Assembly (NCBI GenBank): GCA_022266195.1
Contig: WHVY01000006.1
Coordinates: 1,612,001 to 1,676,000 of the forward strand
Length of the DNA: 64,000 bases
Reading direction: 5' to 3'
Source: Tetranychus cinnabarinus
Taxonomy: Eukaryota > Arthropoda > Arachnida > Trombidiformes > Tetranychidae
Below, one piece after another: positions 37,524-48,058 of the stretch (its first letter is position 1; each line of letters starts with the position of its first letter). The position numbers and the translations under genes are program-made. The notes under the pieces are model-generated. The model made no database searches and was not told the origin of the DNA. It saw nothing but the letters and a program-made list of their open reading frames with translations.

Positions 37524-37859
37524 ACCAATGAACCAGTTCAATTTTGAAGCACATTACCATCAATAACTTATGATAGAAATTATTCTGACAATAACTTTGG
37601 AAAAATTACAACCGCCTTAAGATGCACCAATGAATTAATTTTCCTCGATTGAATCATTTATGTATTTATCGCAGATCAATTATTAGTTGATAAGCTGAGT
37701 GACTTTTTTACTTCTGACTTTCTCGTTGCGCTTTCAAACTGAATCAGTCGAAAGTTGACGTGGTCTGTGTGAGCGATTGGAAAAGCAGACTCAAAAATTT
37801 GTAATATTATAATACAATACAATATGTGAATGTTTAATAGATTTGTTTTTGTACACACA
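37524..37859. other. 3' flank of the 35394 gene (duplicated)
   Basis: This matches the reverse complement of 17311-17636, and also the family flanks within the tandem units at 14505-17310. It has no gene; the small minus-strand ORF here is the mirror of flank sequence. Confidence 0.6.
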
Positions 37860-38225
37860 AAACTTTTAACCAGACATTTGTACATAAGCGATACTTTTTG
37901 AATGATTTCGTTTCATTGTTTGATGAAACTGGACAAGAATGTGCTTCAGGTTCTAATAATTACACCTTAATGCGATACCATCCAAGATCAGAAGTTCGTA
38001 GTTGCCAAAAAACTACTTATCAAAATTGTTCTTCTAATGAGAATATTGTACCTTCAGTTGAGCTCAAATTCACCAAGATGTGGGATTATCATTTATCTTT
38101 GCTAGTGATTTAACAGGCCTTGAATATGCTTATAATCATACCCTCAATGGAACTCATTTTTGCCACCAAAGAAGTGGTTATACTATAAAAAATGTATTAG
38201 AATTCACAAAAACTTCAATCAAGAT
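37860..38225 (+). pseudogene. Mid-gene Sema fragment, plus strand
   Basis: It begins inside the HKT-NQT block (acaaaacttttaaccagaca), runs through NDFVSLFDETGQECASG and SCQKTTYQNCSSN to FCHQRSGYT, and then joins family upstream sequence (aaagtttagagacaaatgat). A frameshift lies near 38090. Both breakpoints are the same as in the fragments at 15530-15907 and 16933-17310, so this is their inverted-duplicate counterpart. Confidence 0.75.
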
Positions 38226-38663
38226 AAAGTTTAGAGACAAATGATTTCATTGAGTCTAAACACAACCCAGGATTTCATAAACTGTTCATAAAGCAAAAGC
38301 TTCATAATTCATTATAATATTATAATAACTTATAATTAAATTATAAGTAATAAACAATATTGTAATGAATAATTTTTTCAGGAATCTGAGTTGCTAGAAA
38401 TGTCATACTACTCTTTTATCGTTGAAATCAAATCATTCACATTAAAATGAATAAAATCCTGTTGTTATCTTTCGACACGCATGCATTTATCATTAAGCGT
38501 TGGAATCTTTCCATTTCATAAGTATGTGCAATGTTGCAATGTATATTAGAGTTGTAATGAGAAAGCAGGGAATCAAGATCTGATCAAAACTGTTATTAAT
38601 AATCAATTGATTTTATTGAATAAAATTTTAATGCAACAAATGTTTAAAGTCTCATTTTTGAAC
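38226..38663. other. Intergenic with family upstream sequence and a dispersed repeat
   Basis: 38226-38310 resembles sequence upstream of family start codons (cacaacccaggatttcataa). 38447-38632 is the second copy of the ~185-bp repeat at 35013-35196. Nothing else is seen. Confidence 0.5.
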
Positions 38664-39749
38664 TTATGCATTTGGAATTCGGATTTTTGCATTTCTCATT
38701 TTTTGCTTTTCAATAATAAAACATCTGATAGAAATCAGAGACAAAACTACAAAAGCAATCATAATGAAACTGAATTTGACATAATGTAATGAATTTTTCA
38801 ATTCAACAGCCTTTTCAGTGTAAACTGTACCACTGTCATCTTCCACTTGCAAGTCAAAGACACTGGAAGATGAATCAATACTGATTCTTGTATTTCCCAA
38901 AACAAAAGGAGTAACCCATGAGCATATTTCGGCATTGGTCACGTCTGGTTCTAAAAGTTGTCGATCAACGGAAAATCTTTGAGTACCATCGATTATATAG
39001 CCCTTTACATGTGAATGAAGATAACATTGAAATTGCAATTTGATTCCATCTTTTCTCGTTAGAGTAACATTCACGTTATTAACATTGTTTTTCCAATAAT
39101 AAAGTCGATAGCGTATTTGTGTTTTGGTTCGGTCAAAAGTGAGCATAAATTCATCATTACCATGAACCTTGTTGCAGCACTTGTAATATTGAGCGTGATA
39201 AATTGGAAGTTGACTTGTGTCTTGAGCAACCGTCACTTTCAGTGAGTCGTGATAGAGTGTTATTGATCGTGAACCGTCTTTGATCAAATCTACTGCATGC
39301 AGTGGCCAAATAACTTGATAAATAAAGAAACTCCACGAACAGGTTAAAACACCGTCATCATAAGATGATGATCCAGGATAACTGTCGTTGCCTCGATGAA
39401 ACCTTGCATTAGTTGACCCTTGAGACGATTTATAACAAGTGTATACATTTGAAGAAAAGACTGGTTTGTCGAAACTCACTTTGATTGTTTTTTCCTCATC
39501 TGGTGCTACATTGTAGCTTGTCAGGGTTAGTTGATGCAAATCCTGGTTGTAAAAATCAAGACCATCAATATCATACGTTGTAAGCACTTGGAACTTAGCT
39601 TTAACCAGATTATGCTTTGAGCAAACACCAGAACCATCACTTGATATACAATAGGTTTTAGTTAAACAATCATAACATGAATCTTCAGCTTCAACTTTAA
39701 AGGTAATTAAGACGAAAATCAACAAAAACAAGAAATACATTTTAATCAT
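38664..39749 (-). CDS. Unrecognised type I membrane protein with an N-terminal Cys cluster
   Basis: 361 residues from the first ATG at 39749; the open frame extends eight codons further up but only to a GTG. Residues 1-21 are a signal peptide (MYFLFLLIFVLITF). The mature start has a C-x2-C-x6-C-x8-C cluster (CYDCLTKTYC ... VC) that loosely resembles the first half of a PSI module. About 280 residues follow with scattered cysteines and several N-x-S/T sites. A membrane helix (FSFIMIAFVVLSLISI) lies near 325-342, with a short basic tail. The topology echoes the Sema/PSI/IPT family, but no specific family block is shared, so relationship is conjecture. The gene has no lesions. Product function is unknown. 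Confidence 0.7.
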   Translation of the reverse strand: MIKMYFLFLLIFVLITFKVEAEDSCYDCLTKTYCISSDGSGVCSKHNLVKAKFQVLTTYDIDGLDFYNQDLHQLTLTSYNVAPDEEKTIKVSFDKPVFSSNVYTCYKSSQGSTNARFHRGNDSYPGSSSYDDGVLTCSWSFFIYQVIWPLHAVDLIKDGSRSITLYHDSLKVTVAQDTSQLPIYHAQYYKCCNKVHGNDEFMLTFDRTKTQIRYRLYYWKNNVNNVNVTLTRKDGIKLQFQCYLHSHVKGYIIDGTQRFSVDRQLLEPDVTNAEICSWVTPFVLGNTRISIDSSSSVFDLQVEDDSGTVYTEKAVELKNSLHYVKFSFIMIAFVVLSLISIRCFIIEKQKMRNAKIRIPNA

Positions 39750-40572
39750 TTTCCAAAAACTGACAATTTTCACACTTTTAAAGCTTTGGATTAATGAATG
39801 ATGGAAAAATTAAGGCGTAAATTTCATCACATGATGATTGATTTTATCGGCTATTTGTTAATGAATCAAATCTATTATATTTTCAGCTCAATCTGACTCA
39901 CGGAAATAATGTAATGTAATAGCACATTTAAGTAACAGGCTAGTTGTGCGAATTGACGCCCTTTTAAATGAGATACTTTGCAAATAGAAATAACAAAAAT
40001 GCAAACCATTTTATTCAAATGAATTTCGCAGACTCGAAATCGCATTTTCATCACTAGAATTCACATCATTTGCATTGCTTAAAGAGCTTAGATCCAAAGC
40101 CGAGATTTTTCATAATCGCCATCTATAATAACAAGAAATTAAAGTAACTTTAAGATTGAAGGTTATTTTTCCTATTGTTTAGTGTCTCTGAAAACTAAAT
40201 ATTATCGTCACTCCTGTTGATGTTGATCATCAAGCAAATTTCGTCTCGCAATTGATAATGTAATAAGAAGTGTGTATTTCTGACAAAGAGTAAGGAGTTC
40301 TACATTACTCTTTGATCTCTGATGTTTCCTTTTTTTGCTTTCTTGCTTTGCTTTTGTTTTAGTTGTTAATTTATTTTTCACCATTTCTGTTTTATATCTT
40401 CTGTTTGCCTTCTGCTTCTCATTCCACTTTTTGTTTCTTTCACTCTTCTTGAAACCATTTTTTTCATCATTCATTCTTACACCAAAGGAACTTATTGACA
40501 ATTAGTTACTTTTTTAATTTTTGTCCATGATGATGATGATGTGTAAATTGTTGAAACAAGCATCATTCACTA
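39750..40572. other. Intergenic; contains a dispersed repeat and a Lys-rich low-complexity stretch
   Basis: 40161-40212 is a third copy of the short repeat found at 3333 and 20046. A minus-strand open stretch at 40208-40501 is Lys/Asn-rich low complexity and starts with a plausible ATG, but it shows no domain or signal and is not called. Confidence 0.45.
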
Positions 40573-41604
40573 ATGAACCTCAACCGGACGTTATTCGTGG
40601 TAAAACCTGTTACATTGTATGATTTACCAGTTAAAAACATTGAACCATTTTCAAGCCGATTAGTTTCAGCCTACACTGGACCTGGATCTGGATTAACATC
40701 TGTAAATGTTGATAGTCGATCCAAAGCTTTTCAAGTTTCTACTGAAAATGATGTTGCTTTTATCGATGAAGAAGATGAAGAAGATGAAGATGGGTGTTTA
40801 TCATCTAGCATTAACAATATCTCATCATGGCCCGCTATTGATAGCAAAAAATCTGCCCTACATACTTCATCAAAATACAGTTATTATATGTCAAAAACTT
40901 ATATTATATATCTTTAGACGAGATTGCTGGTGTTCATAATTGAAAGTGTCCTACTGAAAATGCTTTTAGATTCTCAACATCGCTTTGTGAAAGTCAACAA
41001 AGAGCGAACGAGCTGGTGAATTCATTGCTGACTCATTTGGTATTTGTGTTCGTGAAAACTCTGCTACTCTCGCTTTAGCTGATGGTGTTAACTGGGGTGA
41101 AGGAGCTTGTATCGCAGCTCGTAGTGCAATTCATGGTGCTATTGAATACTTCAACAAAGCTTTGTACCGTGAAGGTAGTGGAAAAATGGTCAATACAATG
41201 GACATTTTCGTGTGTTTATTAAGATCTTTCTCTGCTGCCCATAGTATGATACTCCAAAAAAGGGAAAATTAACTTCTCTGACCGTTGCTTTATTGTCCAG
41301 CTGAAAAATTCAGATAAATCCATAGTTTGCTCCTGCAATGTTGTGGACAGTTTTGCTTAGTATACTCTAAGAAGATGGCGTTCGCGAAATAACCCAAGGA
41401 TCGCACGATATTTTTTCAATGAGAAATATGAGATCAGCTTTGGGAGCACTTGGACCTGTTGATGGCCCCAATAATCCAACTGTTGCCATGACTGTTGTCA
41501 TAACTATTGTTGAACAGAGTGATATTGTATTCCTGGCTGGTGACGGAATTTCAGATAATTGTGACCAAGTTGTGGGTAAATTTGCGTTATTGTGTGTGAT
41601 TTAG
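40573..41604 (+). pseudogene. Decayed PP2C-like phosphatase gene
   Basis: The plus strand holds an N-terminal piece with an acidic run (40573-40917). Next, in a new frame, is a segment at ~41002-41190 reading ERAGEFIADSFGICVRENSA, LALADGVNWGEGACIAARSA and AIEYFNKAL. Another frame at 41419-41604 reads AMTVVITIVEQSDIVFLAGD then GISDNCDQVVGKF. ADGVNWGE and FLAGDGISDN are the two metal-site regions of a PP2C-like fold, of the divergent subgroup typified by Drosophila CG9801. The pieces are in different frames with stops between and a missing C-terminus, so this is a relic. It could instead be partly intron-split, but no convincing splice pairs join all pieces. Confidence 0.6.
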
Positions 41605-42008
41605 TTTTGTCAAAAGTCGAAACTACACAACTTATTAGTTTCAAAGACTTCGTTGTACGTACAATGGAAAAGCGGGTTTCGAATAAAGCAAATCCGATAC
41701 GATACATATCGACTTTTGATTTATTTTAAATGATAAACGTTTTTTAGATTTTAGCCTGCATCTGTTCTATTTTCATCGAAAATTTGATATTTGTGTTTAG
41801 CAAACGTTTTCATTTCTGTCCAAGTTTTAAACAAATTTATTAAGCATTCAAATATTGTATTATACATTTTTGAGTCTGAATTTGACCGCTAATAGAAACT
41901 AATCGCTCTCACAGACTACCCACTAATTGTTCCAAAATTATTGTCAGAATTATTGTTATCATAAGTCATTAATACAAATGTACTATGCTCCAAAATTGAA
42001 CTGGTTCA
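41605..42008. other. Flank scraps between two pseudogenes
   Basis: 41630-41720 resembles 11070-11150 and 3640-3700 (cttcgttgtacgtacaatgg). 41740-42008 is a shortened family 3' flank (ttttagcctgcatctgttct ... ccaaaattgaactggttcat). No gene is seen. Confidence 0.45.
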
Positions 42009-42449
42009 TTGTTTCATTCAGGATCATTGGAGACATTGATTTTGGAGGTTAGGTATCGCTTATGTACCGATGTTGGTTGGAAGTTTTGTGCGTTATCAAA
42101 AACAAATTTTTTTGGGTACAGTTTCCGATTGCATCTTTCTGATAGTCTTTTGATCAATCAGGATTCGTGGTTTGTTTTTATAGACGAACATCAATCGATC
42201 TTTTCTTAGATTAACTACTTTCCACCTGACGATGTCGGACAAATTAACTACACTTCTTGGAATTTTAATATTTATTGTCTCACCAGCAACATAAATATCA
42301 AACGAAGTGGTATTGGTAAAATTTCTAAAGGAAACGCTGTCTTGTGCTTTGTAGCAATTCAATTGAGTGTGTTTAAATCTTTTAAACGAATATGAATACT
42401 CATTCGATAGAACAAGTTGCACGATCTTAATAAGATCTGCAATGAACAT
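42009..42449 (-). pseudogene. Sema/PSI/IPT gene with most of the middle deleted
   Basis: From the ATG at 42449 the minus strand encodes an intact signal peptide and the first ~110 residues, to RKMQSETV. It then jumps to the PKKIFL/ITHK region of the Sema domain, and jumps again at ~42050 to the last codons of a family tail (KINVSNDPE type). The PSI, IPT and membrane parts are gone. Two nested internal deletions explain the structure. The short open frame of 117 codons is a remnant; a small secreted product is conceivable but unsupported. Confidence 0.75.
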
Positions 42450-42770
42450 TGTAAACTTCAGGCTGTTAAACTGAATTGAAATAAAAGATAATAAAGTTTA
42501 AAGACAGATGATTACATTGAATGTTAACGCATCCCAGGATTTCATAAACTGCGTGTAAAGGGAAAGTTTCATTATTCATTATATTCTTCATTCATTTCAA
42601 AATGTTTCATGAGAAACTTTATAAACATTCCCCTCATAACCGTTAATCGATTAGATTTCAGAGGATTGGGCCGAGCCGTGATTAACTATTCAAATGATTT
42701 CTTCAGTAAACTTTGAATCTTTTATTGGTAAGGCAATTGTTCGGATACAGACGGTATTGAGTTCCAAGAT
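42450..42770. other. Intergenic, family upstream sequence
   Basis: Upstream-of-start sequence shared with other copies (gataataaagtttaaagaca, catcccaggatttcataaac), then unassigned sequence up to the next stop codon. No gene is seen. Confidence 0.45.
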
Positions 42771-44834
42771 TCAACCAGGTTTAGGTTGAGCTTGTTTTTT
42801 ATGCTTGGGTCTAATAGTAGCCAATGATTTTCTTGATCTCAAACGCCTTAAACCAACAAGCATCTTTGTCCTTTCTGCTTCGTAAAATTGTTTGACTCTT
42901 TCTATCTGTTCCTTATTAAACTTTGAATAACCTATCAATATAAATGAACTGAGAAGCCAAGCAAAAAAGAATAAAATGATTAATGTTGTTGTATTATCAG
43001 ATTCGATTTCGGGCGCAACAATATCAACCCTTTCAGCGGATACAGCGCTCAACAAGCTAGCCCCAGCATATCTATAATTTCTCAACGTGACCTCAACATT
43101 GAATTTGCCCGATTGGAATAAACGCAAAGAGCATTCAATGTTAGGCCCATTCATTCTTGTGTCGGTGCAATAATTATGTGGCCCAGCTTTGATAATAAGA
43201 GACTCTATTGAACCATCAAGATTCAGATTTGTATTAAGTTTAATTGACAGTTTATCTGGTAACGACGAGTTGAAGATTAAAGGTGAAACTGACACAATGG
43301 TAAAGCATTTGTTGACTGTCATTGTGTTTTGGTGTTTAATTTCTTTACTATATCTGCAAGTTACAGCGGAATAGACGCAGTCAAATTGAAGACCATACAT
43401 GATGCAATTGACGCAACCAACGAGGACACTACACCAGGCACTCAAGTTCCAGAATACTATTTGATTAGTCACTTTAGTAACGTAAAAACCTCCCAATGGC
43501 GAGTGATTGACATAATATTGCAAGAAAACGGCCTCATTCACGTCATTCGATTTCTGAATGATTTTACCGGCAGTATTGCAGATAGTTGCATCATCAAATT
43601 GACGGCAAATCAAAGAACTGGATAAAGGGTTTTGGATACGAATAAAGACAGAGTCTTTATTTCTGCGAAAATAGGGGACAAACTGGTGCTTTACGAGTTC
43701 GCTTGGCTTTGCACCAGAAGATGTGTCTAAATTTAGAGCATTTTCTTTTAAAGTCAACTCTAGGGAAGATTCACCTTTAGACAAAACATTTACTTCGTTT
43801 GATATATCAAATGAAGTAACGTAATTTTCATTGGAAAAACAAGGTTGGTAAGTAAGCTTTTTGCATGCACGAAACTCTGATCTTAGATGGTAACGTAATA
43901 AGGTTACTACACTTAATTCATTACCCGAAGCGCATCTTTTTCCAGCTCTGTCGAACAATAGTCCAAATTGATTGATGAAATGCTGACTATAAATTAATTG
44001 TTGACCAGGAGTTTCCTCTCCGATGAACAATCTTAAACCTGTATAAATATCTTCGAAGTCGAAAGCTGAGTAACTCATATAATTGTCATATTTAATAACT
44101 GCTTCAATTATCTGATTACTCTGAAACTCCGGTCGAGTATAATGAATCTCAACTGCACTTGAAATTAGTTCACTTCCTTTGTCGAGACACAATCTTATTA
44201 TTGATATCTCTTGAGTAACAGATGAAGAATTTGCCTTTGAAATACTTCGCTTGATTAGAAGGTACAATTTATCGTCGAAATGAATATAATCCATCATTTT
44301 CCATTCCTTAATGAACTTCCAATCGTCATCTTTAAGCCAAGGTAAGGATCGAATCACAGAAACCTTTTCTTTTTGATCATCGAAATGCAACAATTCAATA
44401 TAATTCCATTTAGGAACTGGTCCTGTTAGATTAGGATTGAATATTGTCGGTACATGAAGAGCTTCATCATCACCAAAAGCGATTATTGAATCACTCAATT
44501 CACCAGAATAATTCATTTTCTTGATTCTTTGTTGATTAAGCAGAATTTGAGGTTTATTTTTATGGACAAACATCAATCGAAATTGATTGAGATTGACCAC
44601 TTTCCAATTGATGATGTTGGACACATTAGCTACACTTTTTGGAATATCGATATTCACTGTTTCACCAGCCAAATAAATACGATAAGATGTTGTGTGATTA
44701 GTGGGATTCGCCAAGTAAACATTGTTCACGGTTTTGAAATAAGCAATCACATTGTGTTTTGGTGGCTTGAATGAATATGAATATTTTATCAATAAAACAA
44801 GATTCAGGATCGTTATTGTATGTAAAATATTCAT
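42771..44834 (-). CDS. Sema-like/PSI/IPT single-pass membrane protein, divergent subgroup
   Basis: Intact 687-residue frame from the ATG at 44834 (MNILHTITILNLVLLIKYS signal peptide). The N-terminal blocks are well kept (VNWKVVNLN, DDWKFIKEWKMMDYIHFDD, IIRLCLDKGSELISSA). The second half of the Sema-like region is strongly different from the 1-38 kb copies. PSI is present (CSVLVGC ... DCVYSAVTC) but Tyr replaces the usual Trp after the fourth cysteine. The IPT-like domain (SVSPLIF ... IKAGPHNYC ... VDIVAPE) and a membrane helix (TTLIILFFFAWLLSSFILIGY) follow. The tail is short and basic, without the LSVSK-type motif. It belongs with the 45.9 and 61.8 kb copies in opening with RPPKHN-like residues after the signal peptide. 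Confidence 0.85.
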   Translation of the reverse strand: MNILHTITILNLVLLIKYSYSFKPPKHNVIAYFKTVNNVYLANPTNHTTSYRIYLAGETVNIDIPKSVANVSNIINWKVVNLNQFRLMFVHKNKPQILLNQQRIKKMNYSGELSDSIIAFGDDEALHVPTIFNPNLTGPVPKWNYIELLHFDDQKEKVSVIRSLPWLKDDDWKFIKEWKMMDYIHFDDKLYLLIKRSISKANSSSVTQEISIIRLCLDKGSELISSAVEIHYTRPEFQSNQIIEAVIKYDNYMSYSAFDFEDIYTGLRLFIGEETPGQQLIYSQHFINQFGLLFDRAGKRCASGNELSVVTLLRYHLRSEFRACKKLTYQPCFSNENYVTSFDISNEVNVLSKGESSLELTLKENALNLDTSSGAKPSELVKHQFVPYFRRNKDSVFIRIQNPLSSSLICRQFDDATICNTAGKIIQKSNDVNEAVFLQYYVNHSPLGGFYVTKVTNQIVFWNLSAWCSVLVGCVNCIMYGLQFDCVYSAVTCRYSKEIKHQNTMTVNKCFTIVSVSPLIFNSSLPDKLSIKLNTNLNLDGSIESLIIKAGPHNYCTDTRMNGPNIECSLRLFQSGKFNVEVTLRNYRYAGASLLSAVSAERVDIVAPEIESDNTTTLIILFFFAWLLSSFILIGYSKFNKEQIERVKQFYEAERTKMLVGLRRLRSRKSLATIRPKHKKQAQPKPG

Positions 44835-45919
44835 GAAGTCTTTGACTAGAGTGAAATAATCTTAAACAAGAATTAAAAATGCTAGTTGAAAGAGTAATAT
44901 AAGTAAATGGATCTTTTAATAGCTACCAAATCCCAAGGATTTCATAATGAAGAGATTAAAGTTGAACTCATTTCATCCATAAAAATTTATAAAAAAAGGG
45001 TGAATTTTATAAAATGATATTTTCTGACAAGATGACATCGAAAAAATAGGTTTAACTCAAAAACGGCGTCTGAAAACGTTCTAGTTTGGCCACAATCTGT
45101 CCGAAAGTAGAACCGTTTTTTGGTCATATCTCCAGAATTAGGAATGCAGTATGGCTGAAATTCAGTTTGATGATCAGCCTTTTACACATACTTACGCCGA
45201 TGAAAAAAGAACTCTCTTGAGTAGTCCGTTCTTTTGCTAATAAGGCAAGATCATTTTCCGCTCCACGATCGATAACGGTAACAGATCACACTCTACAATA
45301 TTTTTTAATAGATCAAAAAGCTTCATTTATTCATGACTATGCTCCGACACAAGATTGTGGCTATTGACATTGTGGTTAAGCAGATATTAGGTAGTGACCT
45401 CAAACAAGCGGAAAGGTCTAACTCCGCAGTTTGATATGCGATCAAGATGAAACCGATCATGACATAAATTAATTAAGTAAGCAATTCTGAACCATTCGAA
45501 TCAAAAAATAACATTTTATAAAATTTGATAAAGGTCGATTTTAATGAGACATACCCCTTTATAGCTGTGTGTTTGATTTTTTGACTACAGAGCATAGTCA
45601 TGGATCCATCTTACAAGTCAAGGTAAATCTCACAAGTTACTTGAGCAAAATGTTGAGGATATCTGGGAAAGTGAATTTTAATCTAATAATAAAGTTTTGT
45701 GAACTAAAAATTTCATTTTAATTAAATCGACCATTACAATTGAATAAGCACCAGGTAAAAAGATCAACATTGAAAATCGGGTTTTAACAATATGGGTTAA
45801 TACTTTTGAACATGACTGTATTCATTCGAGTTGTCTGTAATCTAAACTGTCAACATTTGAATCTAAAGATATTATATTAAATTATGTTATTACAATTAGC
45901 AATTTGATTAACTCGACCA
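44835..45919. other. Intergenic, 1.1 kb, nothing recognised
   Basis: AT-rich sequence. The first ~120 bases include the family's ccaaggatttcataatg upstream motif. The rest, including a mixed-composition stretch at 45060-45450, shows no long ORF, inverted ends or match to other parts of the window. Confidence 0.4.
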
Positions 45920-48058
45920 TTACAGTGGATGTGATTCTTTTGACAAATACAAATGTTTAGATAAAGATGGCAATGAGTTCCAAGATTTTTTCAGTTTTCT
46001 TGGTGGTCTATTTGGTCTTTTTGATTTGCTTGCTTTGGCTCGTCTGTTTGCTTTGATTGGTTCTGTTGCTTTGATTGGTTTCGCTGGTCTAATCACTTGA
46101 GAGGATAGTGTTAGTGATTTAACGAATCTTTTTGGAGCTTTTTGTTTGTCAACTAATTCTGTTGACCTTTTTGACTCAACAAATTCCATCATCCGTTTGA
46201 ATTGTCCCTTTTTACACGCTATATAAACTAACAGTAAACATGCATTGATAACTACAGTCAGAATGATGATTAATATTGTAGTTTTGTTATCAGCTACAAT
46301 AATATGGACCATATCAGTAGATACAGCACTAACCTCAGAAAGGTCTGAATATGCGGTGCTTATCAGGCTCACTTCAATCTGGAATCTACCCGATCCTGAT
46401 ATCTGCATGATGCATTCAATTACTTTCCCCCTTCTAACTATGTCACAATAATTATGTGGACCAGCTTTAATGACAATATACTCATGAGATTCAAATATAT
46501 CAAGTTGTCTATCAAGTTCAATCTTCAATATGTTTGGTGATGAAGAGTTGAATATCGAAGGTGAAAAGTCTACGATTCGGAAACATTTGTTGTCATTCAG
46601 TCTAGTCTTTTGTATAGTTTGCTCTTCATAAATACACCTTGAATCTAACCAATTACAGCCAAGATAAAAACCAAACATGATACAATCTTTGCAAGTTTTC
46701 AAGTTGTCACACTTATTTTGCACAGGTATAGGGTGCAGGCCTAGCGTTTCAGACACGATGAAATTTAATAATGGCCGTTGGTTAAGAAAAGTTTTTTGCT
46801 GCCATTGAAAAGCTTGTTCCATTAGTTCAGGGGTCAATAAGAGTAAGCAGCCAGATATAGCATTATATGCACTCAAATTTATGGTAACACAAGTAAAAGA
46901 TTTAGAAGCATCAGCGTATAACCAATAGACAAGCCGATACTTATTAAGTGGAAAAGGCAAATAAAGAAACTCAATTTCATCATTTATGGTTTGTCCTGTG
47001 ATAGTAAAATTAATTAGACTTTCGGTGACATAACTGCTTACATCGAATGCAGTGAGGAAATTTATATTGCTCTCACAAGGAACGTAACGAGCTTTAATGC
47101 ATTTAAGAGTCTTGTGTCTTAAATGGGACTGTAATATATTGAGATTCAAACTATTACCTGTGGCACAAGTATGTCCACCTAGGTCAAACAATTTACCGAA
47201 ATCTTTGATAGAATGACTATAATAAAAAATTTCATGATAATTTTCAAAAACTCGAATAAATAGATATATTTTATCCTGAATATCATTTGGTTGAAATGGC
47301 ACTTGAAAAAATACGTCCTTTATTACGTTCGCAGGAAGGCGCATTATTGGTGTAATATAATGAATCTCAATGGCACTTTGAATAAGTTGACTTCCTTTAT
47401 CAAGACACAATCGTATTATTGAAATCTCATTAATTGTCCCGCTAAACGGTAACGGCTTCCTAATTCGATTTATTAAAAGGTACAATTTATTTTGGTGATG
47501 AAAATAATCAGTCATTCTCCATTCACTTATAAATCTCCAATCGCTATCATTTATCACATAAAAGGAATCAGTGACTCGGACTATTTCCTTGCTATCATCG
47601 AAATACAACAATTCAATCCAATTCCAACCTACATTTGGTTTACCCAAATTTTCATTGGATATTGTTGGAACAAAAAGAGCTTCATTATTACCAAAAGCTA
47701 TTATTGAACCAGTTAAAGTAATCCCATATTCCAATTTCATCGGTTTGATAGTCTTTCGATTAATCAAAATTTGGGGTTTGTTTTCATGGACAAACATTAA
47801 TCTTTTTTTATCAACATTGACCACTTTCCAATTGACAACGTCGGAGGTCTTCGCTACACTTGTAGGTATGTCAATAGTTATTGTCTCACCAGCAACATAG
47901 ATGCGATAAGTTGTGTCATGGTTCAACGGATCCGCCAAGTAAACATTGTTCATTGTCTTGTGATAGGAAAGTATATTGTGTTTTGGAGGCCGAAATGAAT
48001 GTGAATAGTTTATACACAAAACAAGTTCCAGAATCTTTATGATATGTTGAATAAACAT
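45920..48058 (-). CDS. Sema-like/PSI/IPT single-pass membrane protein, long basic tail
   Basis: Intact 712-residue frame from the ATG at 48058 (MFIQHIIKILELVLCINYS signal peptide); the frame is open ten codons further up but without an ATG. It is the most divergent intact copy: the Sema-like blocks are altered (DWRFISEWRMTDYFHHQNKLYLLINR), yet IIRLCLDKGSQLIQSA is kept. PSI is complete (CDNLKTC ... GCNWLDSRC). The IPT-like domain is followed by the helix TILIIILTVVINACLLLVYI. The ~95-residue tail is very basic and Pro-rich (KRPNRPPRKLKKSW) and ends SLPSLSKHLYLSKESHPL. That end closely resembles the last residues of the 61805-63862 protein, which suggests a conserved tail function. Confidence 0.85.
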   Translation of the reverse strand: MFIQHIIKILELVLCINYSHSFRPPKHNILSYHKTMNNVYLADPLNHDTTYRIYVAGETITIDIPTSVAKTSDVVNWKVVNVDKKRLMFVHENKPQILINRKTIKPMKLEYGITLTGSIIAFGNNEALFVPTISNENLGKPNVGWNWIELLYFDDSKEIVRVTDSFYVINDSDWRFISEWRMTDYFHHQNKLYLLINRIRKPLPFSGTINEISIIRLCLDKGSQLIQSAIEIHYITPIMRLPANVIKDVFFQVPFQPNDIQDKIYLFIRVFENYHEIFYYSHSIKDFGKLFDLGGHTCATGNSLNLNILQSHLRHKTLKCIKARYVPCESNINFLTAFDVSSYVTESLINFTITGQTINDEIEFLYLPFPLNKYRLVYWLYADASKSFTCVTINLSAYNAISGCLLLLTPELMEQAFQWQQKTFLNQRPLLNFIVSETLGLHPIPVQNKCDNLKTCKDCIMFGFYLGCNWLDSRCIYEEQTIQKTRLNDNKCFRIVDFSPSIFNSSSPNILKIELDRQLDIFESHEYIVIKAGPHNYCDIVRRGKVIECIMQISGSGRFQIEVSLISTAYSDLSEVSAVSTDMVHIIVADNKTTILIIILTVVINACLLLVYIACKKGQFKRMMEFVESKRSTELVDKQKAPKRFVKSLTLSSQVIRPAKPIKATEPIKANRRAKASKSKRPNRPPRKLKKSWNSLPSLSKHLYLSKESHPL

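Noticed and set aside
40208..40501. 97-codon minus-strand ORF rich in Lys, Asn and Glu
   Set aside because: Low-complexity composition, no domain, signal or neighbour support. It overlaps a dispersed repeat at its 3' end.
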